Part shown: piece after piece, positions 6,277-11,056 of the stretch
How positions within the stretch are numbered: the first letter of the stretch is position 1
Layout: each line of letters starts with the position of its first letter
NCBI GenBank assembly: GCA_903889605.1
Contig: CAISYK010000287.1
Location: 1-17,559 of the forward strand
DNA from: an uncultured Bacteroidota bacterium
Lineage (GTDB): Bacteria > Bacteroidota > Bacteroidia > 2-12-FULL-35-15
Length of the DNA: 17,559 nucleotides
Direction of reading: 5' to 3'
Program-made: the position numbers and the translations under genes
Notes under the pieces: model-generated
What the model was told of the DNA's origin: nothing
Databases searched by the model: none
What the model saw: the letters and a program-made list of their open reading frames with translations, nothing else

Positions 6277-9200
6277 TTATTTTTCAAGTTTGTGTTTTTC
6301 CTTTTCAACAACAGGCTGCCGGATAACGGTTTTTGTTTCCTCCGTGATAGGAGATGCTTCAAAACGCAGATCTTCAAATTTCGAAACTGCCCCATTAGGA
6401 CAAACAGCATCTTTCATGTTGCATACAATATGCCATTGAAAAGGAGTGTTGGATATTCCACCATTCATTTCAACAACATCGAAACCGTTGGCGGTTTTAT
6501 TTTTAACAACAACCCCCTTGCAGTATTCATTCTCCTCCAGTTGAATATAAACCCTTAAAGGATGTTTTTCATTTATTGCAACATTTTTAGCAAAAATCGG
6601 ATCGATGTCAATATGGGCTTTCCCATCGATTAATTTTCCCTGACCATAATCTTCAAAATGAGCTTCAGGTGTTTCTGTTGCATGCATGACCACCATATTT
6701 CCATTCATATCTGGAACAGAGCATGAGTTGGTTGCTGCCCCACTAGCAATGGTTTTATAGTAGGTGCCGTCATAATATGACACCCAAGTGACTAAGCCAG
6801 AGGCAGTATTTTCACCGTAGAAAGCTGCTGACGGTAAGGGGCCATCGGTTAGAGGCCGGGTGCTAATGGAATAACAACCATATTTATATCCTGAAAATAA
6901 CCCCCCGCTTCCGCCTAAAGTTGCCGAAGTGCCAAAGCCATATACGCCATGTCCAGTTCCCGTATTTGTACCATAAACACCAGATCCTGAACCTGAATTA
7001 GAACCAAAAACGCCTGTTCCGGTACCGAAATTGCGGCCATGAACACCTTTCCCTCCTCCTGAGTTTTCACCATAAACGCCCGCACCAGAGCCTGAGTTGT
7101 AGCCGTTTACAGCATAATCGCCTAAAGTACTATAGGCAGAGAATATGTCGCCAGCGAATGCAGTAGTGTTATTTACTACAACACTTCCGCCTGATAATAC
7201 TCTCATCCGCTCAGAACCATTCGTTTTTGTCACAAAATCCTTTGCGTCAGTTGTGCCTATAAAATTAGTTCCTGCTGTAGTAGCTGTATTGCCGGTAATT
7301 GTCCAGTGAGTTCCTAAATCAGAGCCAGTTGCGCCTGTGGATCCGACACCGCCAATAGAGCCTGTATTACCTGTTGATCCAATAGATCCAGCACCTCCGG
7401 TAGCCCCGATAAATCCTGTTGATCCAGTGGAGCCATTGGCTCCGTTCGAGCCAGTATTACCTGTCGATCCAATAGAACCAGCCCCTGTTGACCCGATAAA
7501 TCCTGTTGATCCGGTAGAGCCATTGGAACCGTTTGAGCCAGTAGTACCTGTTGATCCAATAGAACCACTGCCGGTTGACCCGATTAATCCTGTTGAGCCG
7601 GTAGAGCCATTGGCCCCGTTCGAGCCGGTTGTACCAGTCGATCCAATAGAACCTGCACCGGTTGACCCGATTAATCCTGTTGATCCGGTGGAGCCATTGG
7701 CCCCGTTCGAGCCAGTAGTACCCGTCGATCCAATAGAACCACTGCCGGTTGACCCGATTAATCCAGTTGATCCAGTAGAGCCATTGGCTCCGTTCGAGCC
7801 GGTTGTACCTGTCGATCCAATAGAACCAGCGCCGGTTGACCCTATTAATCCTGTTGATCCAGTAGAGCCATTGGCCCCGTTCGAGCCGGTTGTACCTGTC
7901 GATCCAATAGAACCAGTGCCGGTTGATCCTATTAATCCTGTTGATCCAGTAGAGCCATTGGCCCCGTTCGAGCCAGTAGTACCCGTCGATCCAATAGAAC
8001 CATTGGCCCCGTTCGAGCCGGTTGTACCTGTCGATCCAATAGAACCAGCGCCGGTTGACCCTATTAATCCTGTTGATCCGTTGGAGCCTGTAGTTCCTGT
8101 TGATCCAATAGAACCAGCGCCGGTTGACCCGATTAATCCTGTTGATCCAGTGTAACCATTGGAGCCTGCAAAACCAGTTGAGCCTGCAAAACCTGTAGAA
8201 CCAGTATTACCCTTAGGTCCTGGAACTGGAACGCCTGCATTACAGTCACTTACATTCCAAACCCCATCCGAATTTACATCTTCTGAAGGGTCATTAATTC
8301 CATTTTGATTAATATCCCAGCAACTGAATCCCTGAGTGCCTGTACTGCCAGTAAATCCGCCACCAGTTGCACCTGTATATCCTCCACCAGTTGCGCCAAT
8401 TGCTCCAGTATTTCCAGTTGTCCCGGTAAAACTGTTTCCAGTTGGACCTGTGGATCCAACTCCAGTTGCGCCAGTATATCCTAAACCAGTTGCCCCAATA
8501 TACCCTGTACCTCCTGTTGCCCCAAGAGAACCAGTAGCCCCAATTGAACCATTTCCAGTAGCCCCAGTATAACCAACACCCGAAGCTCCTATTAATCCGG
8601 TAGACCCAATATATCCAGTACTGCCTGTTGAGCCTTGAGAACCAGCCACACCGGTTGAACCTATTAATCCTGTTGATCCAGCAGAACCTAATAGTCCGGT
8701 AGAACCAGTATTACCCTTTGGCCCAGGAACAGGAACGCCAGCATTACAGTCACTAACATTCCAAACCCCATCCGCATTTACATCCTCTGCAGGATCATTA
8801 ATTCCATTTTGATTAATATCCCAGCAACTGTATCCTTGGCTACCAGTACAGCCAGTAGACCCGGATGCACCAGTTCCTGTCGATCCAATTAATCCAGTTG
8901 CACCAAAAGATCCGGTACTTCCGGTTGAACCTGCAAAACCTGTAGATCCGGTATGCCCTGTAGTCCCGTTTGAACCGCTGGATCCGGTAAAGCCCGTTGA
9001 ACCAGCAGCCCCTGCCGCACCTGTTGTTCCTGTATTTCCTGCTGCCCCATTGCTGCCAGAGCCTCCTGCCCCAGATTTGCATAATGAAACCCAAGTTAGA
9101 CTTGGTAATCTATAAAAGCAATAGCACATTGAATCTGTGTTATATATTAATAAAGAGTTTGCAGGGTTTGCCATTGCAATCATACCCGCAGTGTTCATTC

Positions 9201-9372
9201 GAGGCACTAAAAAACCTTTATTAGTGGAGAGCAGTTCTAAAATTGCACTGGCATTTGGAGTGACAGTGCCGATACCAACGTTATCCTGTGCTTGAACAGA
9301 CAAATTTAGAAGCGTAACGCAGAAGAAAATACTTAAAAATAAAATGATTTTTTTGGAAATAAAGGACTTCAT
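6277..9372 (-). CDS. Secreted collagen-like Gly-X-Y repeat protein
   Basis: The 1031-residue product has a signal peptide (hydrophobic core about residues 9-25, cleavage near AQA at 28). An N-terminal region (about 29-100) contains NVGIGTVTPNASAILEL and GFLVPRM, a common start of Bacteroidota surface proteins. Residues about 101-685 are a Gly-X-Y collagen-like domain dominated by GST, GAT, GLI and GSN triplets with almost no proline. It is broken by two near-identical cassettes (C183-C209 and C351-C377) with Asp/Asn-rich calcium-loop-like sequence. Residues about 755-810 carry an 11-residue GVYG-type repeat. The C-terminal region (about 890-990) has FEDYGQGKL, IDIDPIFAKNV and GGISNTPFQWHIV, resembling a globular C-terminal domain found on surface and tail-fibre-like proteins of other phyla. 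No T9SS sorting tail is visible. The gene probably forms an operon with the PKD/T9SS gene 36 bp downstream. Exported structural or adhesive fibre is the likely role, by inference. Confidence 0.88.
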   Translation of the reverse strand: MKSFISKKIILFLSIFFCVTLLNLSVQAQDNVGIGTVTPNASAILELLSTNKGFLVPRMNTAGMIAMANPANSLLIYNTDSMCYCFYRLPSLTWVSLCKSGAGGSGSNGAAGNTGTTGAAGAAGSTGFTGSSGSNGTTGHTGSTGFAGSTGSTGSFGATGLIGSTGTGASGSTGCTGSQGYSCWDINQNGINDPAEDVNADGVWNVSDCNAGVPVPGPKGNTGSTGLLGSAGSTGLIGSTGVAGSQGSTGSTGYIGSTGLIGASGVGYTGATGNGSIGATGSLGATGGTGYIGATGLGYTGATGVGSTGPTGNSFTGTTGNTGAIGATGGGYTGATGGGFTGSTGTQGFSCWDINQNGINDPSEDVNSDGVWNVSDCNAGVPVPGPKGNTGSTGFAGSTGFAGSNGYTGSTGLIGSTGAGSIGSTGTTGSNGSTGLIGSTGAGSIGSTGTTGSNGANGSIGSTGTTGSNGANGSTGSTGLIGSTGTGSIGSTGTTGSNGANGSTGSTGLIGSTGAGSIGSTGTTGSNGANGSTGSTGLIGSTGSGSIGSTGTTGSNGANGSTGSTGLIGSTGAGSIGSTGTTGSNGANGSTGSTGLIGSTGSGSIGSTGTTGSNGSNGSTGSTGFIGSTGAGSIGSTGNTGSNGANGSTGSTGFIGATGGAGSIGSTGNTGSIGGVGSTGATGSDLGTHWTITGNTATTAGTNFIGTTDAKDFVTKTNGSERMRVLSGGSVVVNNTTAFAGDIFSAYSTLGDYAVNGYNSGSGAGVYGENSGGGKGVHGRNFGTGTGVFGSNSGSGSGVYGTNTGTGHGVYGFGTSATLGGSGGLFSGYKYGCYSISTRPLTDGPLPSAAFYGENTASGLVTWVSYYDGTYYKTIASGAATNSCSVPDMNGNMVVMHATETPEAHFEDYGQGKLIDGKAHIDIDPIFAKNVAINEKHPLRVYIQLEENEYCKGVVVKNKTANGFDVVEMNGGISNTPFQWHIVCNMKDAVCPNGAVSKFEDLRFEASPITEETKTVIRQPVVEKEKHKLEK
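6944..7090 (-). repeat. 33-bp (11-residue) GVYG-type repeats in the collagen-like gene
   Basis: The protein shows GVYGENSGGGK, GVHGRNFGTGT, GVFGSNSGSGS, GVYGTNTGTGH and a final GVYG, an exact 11-residue period. It follows the collagen domain and may form a beta-type stalk between the triple-helical part and the C-terminal globular domain. Boundaries are approximate. Confidence 0.75.
7370..8150 (-). repeat. 87-bp tandem repeat array in the collagen-like gene
   Basis: The plus-strand anchor AGCCATTGG recurs at 7431, 7518, 7605, 7692, 7779, 7866 and 7953, six intervals of exactly 87 bp. A shortened unit follows at 7998 (45 bp later), then more degenerate copies to about 8150. Each unit encodes 29 residues: nine Gly-X-Y triplets plus a two-residue break, of the form STG-STG-LIG-STG-[A/S/T]G-SIG-STG-TTG-SNG-ANG. 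The plus strand lacks stops here and gives a false 272-codon proline-rich frame. Confidence 0.93.
8205..8841 (-). repeat. Two copies of a cysteine-bounded, calcium-loop-like cassette, 504 bp apart
   Basis: Copies at about 8205-8337 and 8709-8841 (minus-strand gene, in frame, offset exactly 504 bp or 168 codons). Each encodes SCWDINQNGINDP, then an ED-V-N-x-D-G-V-W-N-V-S-D-C segment, then NAGVPVPGPKGNTG. The two copies differ by only about three residues over roughly 43 (Y/F, A/S, A/S). D-x-N-x-N-G and D-x-N-x-D-G spacing resembles EF-hand/dockerin-type calcium loops; this is pattern resemblance only. Confidence 0.8.
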
Positions 9373-9430
9373 TATTTGGAATTTTGGAAGTATTTATGAA
9401 TTATTCAATTGCTGTTTTTTTAGTGGTTGA

Positions 9431-9458
9431 TACTAAATTTTTAAAGTTTAATTTAGTA
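9431..9458. promoter_or_regulatory. Inverted repeat upstream of the collagen-like gene
   Basis: Arms TACTAAATT (9431-9439) and AATTTAGTA (9450-9458) are perfect 9-bp complements around a 10-bp AT-rich spacer, about 60-85 bp before the collagen-like start codon. It could be an operator or a leader hairpin. The region is very AT-rich, so chance is possible, and no clear Bacteroidota promoter was found beside it. Confidence 0.3.
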
Positions 9459-9490
9459 ATAAAATAAAATTTCTAATTTAAAAGTAAATC

Positions 9491-9517
9491 CTGCAATACT
9501 TGCTAAAAGGATTGCAG
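9491..9517. promoter_or_regulatory. Second inverted repeat between icd terminator and collagen-like gene
   Basis: Arms CTGCAAT (9491-9497) and ATTGCAG (9511-9517) are a perfect 7-bp match with a 13-bp spacer. It lies 39 bp beyond the icd terminator and about 120-145 bp upstream of the collagen-like gene, so it may belong to that gene's control region. No T-run follows on the minus strand, which argues against a terminator. Confidence 0.3.
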
Positions 9518-9555
9518 ATGCAAACAAAAATGCTAAGAGTCGTGCAACTATTAAA

Positions 9556-9597
9556 AAACAAAGATTGACTCTTTTTTGAAAGAGTCAATCTTTGTTT
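9556..9597 (-). terminator. Intrinsic terminator after icd
   Basis: A perfect 19-bp inverted repeat (arms 9556-9574 and 9579-9597) with a 4-nt loop begins 20 nt after the icd stop codon. On the minus strand the hairpin is followed by further T residues (complement of the A-run at 9553-9558). This is the strongest terminator in the window and separates icd from the collagen-like/PKD transcription unit. Confidence 0.93.
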
Positions 9598-9617
9598 AAT
9601 GCAGTAATATTAATAAT

Positions 9618-10862
9618 TTAGGCAATAACTTTCTTTGCAAGTTTAGCCTGCAGATTGGTATCCAAAGCAGATAAGAAATCTTCAGTATTTAAATAATGCT
9701 CACCTAAAGTTACTTTGTTGCCGTAAATGCAAATTGCAAGATCTTTTGTCATTTTACCTGATTCAACAGTTTCTACACATACTTGTTCCAATGCATGGCA
9801 GAAATTTATTAATTCTTTATTGTTATCTAATTTACCACGGAATTCCAAACCTCTAGTCCATGCAAAAATAGATGCAATTGGATTTGTAGAAGTTGGTTTC
9901 CCTGCTTGGTATTCACGGTAATGACGTGTTACAGTGCCATGTGCCGCTTCTGCTTCCATTGTTTTTCCGTCTGGAGTAATAAGCACAGAGGTCATTAAGC
10001 CTAATGAGCCAAAACCTTGTGCAACAGTATCAGACTGAACATCACCATCATAATTTTTGCATGCCCAAACAAAATTTCCGTTCCATTTTAATGCAGAAGC
10101 AACCATATCATCAATTAAGCGGTGTTCATAAACAATACCAGCGGCTAAAAATTTAGTTTTGTAATCTGCCTGGTAAATTTCTTCAAAAATATCTTTAAAA
10201 CGTCCGTCATATTTTTTTAAGATGGTGTTTTTAGTTGAAAGATATAAAGGCCATTTCTTCGCCAAAGCGGTATTAAAACAGGCGTGAGCAAATCCTTTAA
10301 TTGACTCATCTGTATTGTACATTGCCATTGCAACACCATCGCCTTTGTAGTTATAAACTTCATAAGATTGAGGAGCGCTTCCGTCTTCAGGAGTAAAGCT
10401 GATGGTCAATTTTCCTTTACCTTTTGTTACGAAATCGGTAGCACGATACTGATCACCAAATGCGTGACGGCCAATGCAGATTGGAGAAGTCCAGTTAGGA
10501 ACCAAACGGGGAACATTTTTGCATACGATTGGTTCACGGAATACTGTGCCATCCAAAATATTACGCACAGTGCCATTCGGCGATTTCCACATTTGTTTTA
10601 AATTAAATTCTTTTACACGCTCTTCGTCTGGTGTAATGGTAGCGCATTTAATACCAACATTATATTTTTTAATTGCTTCAGCAGAATCAATAGTTACCTG
10701 ATCGTTAGTAGCATCGCGGTGCTCAATCCCAAGATCATAATATTTAATATCCAAATCAAGATAAGGAAGAATTAATTTGTCTTTAATAAATCTCCAGATG
10801 ATACGTGTCATTTCATCACCATCTAATTCAACCACAGGGTTGGCTACTTTAATTTTGCTCAT
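9618..10862 (-). CDS. icd: NADP-dependent isocitrate dehydrogenase, eukaryote-like homodimeric type
   Basis: The enzyme oxidises and decarboxylates isocitrate to 2-oxoglutarate in the TCA cycle, reducing NADP+; cytoplasmic. The 414-residue product aligns by eye end to end with animal cytosolic IDH (same length as human IDH1). It keeps the substrate arginines at the same positions: R100 (GTVRNIL), R109 (TVFREP) and R132 (IGRHAFGDQYRATDF), with Y139. The YEHRLIDDMVA and ACKNYDGDVQSD segments supply the catalytic lysine region and metal-binding aspartates, and EAEAAHGTVTRHYR is the NADP-binding segment. It is therefore not the E. coli-type enzyme and lacks that enzyme's phosphorylated serine loop. 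It is monocistronic: a consensus promoter lies upstream and a strong terminator downstream. No Shine-Dalgarno is present before the ATG; the sequence is A-rich instead. Confidence 0.97.
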   Translation of the reverse strand: MSKIKVANPVVELDGDEMTRIIWRFIKDKLILPYLDLDIKYYDLGIEHRDATNDQVTIDSAEAIKKYNVGIKCATITPDEERVKEFNLKQMWKSPNGTVRNILDGTVFREPIVCKNVPRLVPNWTSPICIGRHAFGDQYRATDFVTKGKGKLTISFTPEDGSAPQSYEVYNYKGDGVAMAMYNTDESIKGFAHACFNTALAKKWPLYLSTKNTILKKYDGRFKDIFEEIYQADYKTKFLAAGIVYEHRLIDDMVASALKWNGNFVWACKNYDGDVQSDTVAQGFGSLGLMTSVLITPDGKTMEAEAAHGTVTRHYREYQAGKPTSTNPIASIFAWTRGLEFRGKLDNNKELINFCHALEQVCVETVESGKMTKDLAICIYGNKVTLGEHYLNTEDFLSALDTNLQAKLAKKVIA

Positions 10863-10925
10863 AGTTTTAATAGTTTAAAGTTTTATGTTAAAAGTTCAAT
10901 ATTGTTGTTTTTTTTAATAGGAATA

Positions 10926-10955
10926 CAAAGATAAGGTTTTGAACGAAAGAAACAA
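10926..10955 (-). promoter_or_regulatory. Bacteroidota housekeeping promoter of icd
   Basis: On the minus strand TTG (10955-10953) is followed by exactly 19 nt and then TATCTTTG (10933-10926), a full match to the phylum's TTG/TAnnTTTG consensus at its usual spacing. The predicted start of transcription is about 10919, giving a leader near 57 nt. It supports independent, constitutive-type expression of icd. Confidence 0.85.
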
Positions 10956-10960
10956 TGGGG

Positions 10961-11035
10961 TTCATGTTTCAAGTTTCAGGTTTAAAAAGCTGCAGACTTA
11001 CAACTATTCATAGACCAAAAAACGTGAAACATGAA
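10961..11035. repeat. Inverted GTTTCA-type intergenic repeat between M16 gene and icd
   Basis: TTCATGTTTCA (10961-10971) is perfectly complementary to TGAAACATGAA (11025-11035), with a 53-bp interior. Next to the left arm is a short direct repetition of GTTTCA (ATGTTTCAAGTTTCAGGTTT). The element fills most of the gap between the protease stop and the icd promoter. It could be a dispersed intergenic repeat or a weak transcript end for the protease gene; no T-run typical of an intrinsic terminator follows. Confidence 0.45.
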
Positions 11036-11056
11036 ATAGAAATTAATATCTTAAAA

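Noticed and set aside
7370..8150. Regular direct repeats considered as a possible CRISPR array.
   Set aside because: Repeats are contiguous without unique spacers and are in frame within a coding sequence.
7337..8155. Long plus-strand open frame (272 codons) rich in Pro, Asp, Val and Glu.
   Set aside because: It is the exact antisense of the 87-bp collagen repeat; absence of stops follows from the repeated codons. No start context or promoter, and the minus frame has signal peptide and recognisable domains.
8840..9094. Minus-strand alternative frame rich in Trp, Arg and Tyr within the collagen-like gene.
   Set aside because: Off-frame reading of GGN-rich repeat codons; low-complexity composition, no independent start signal.
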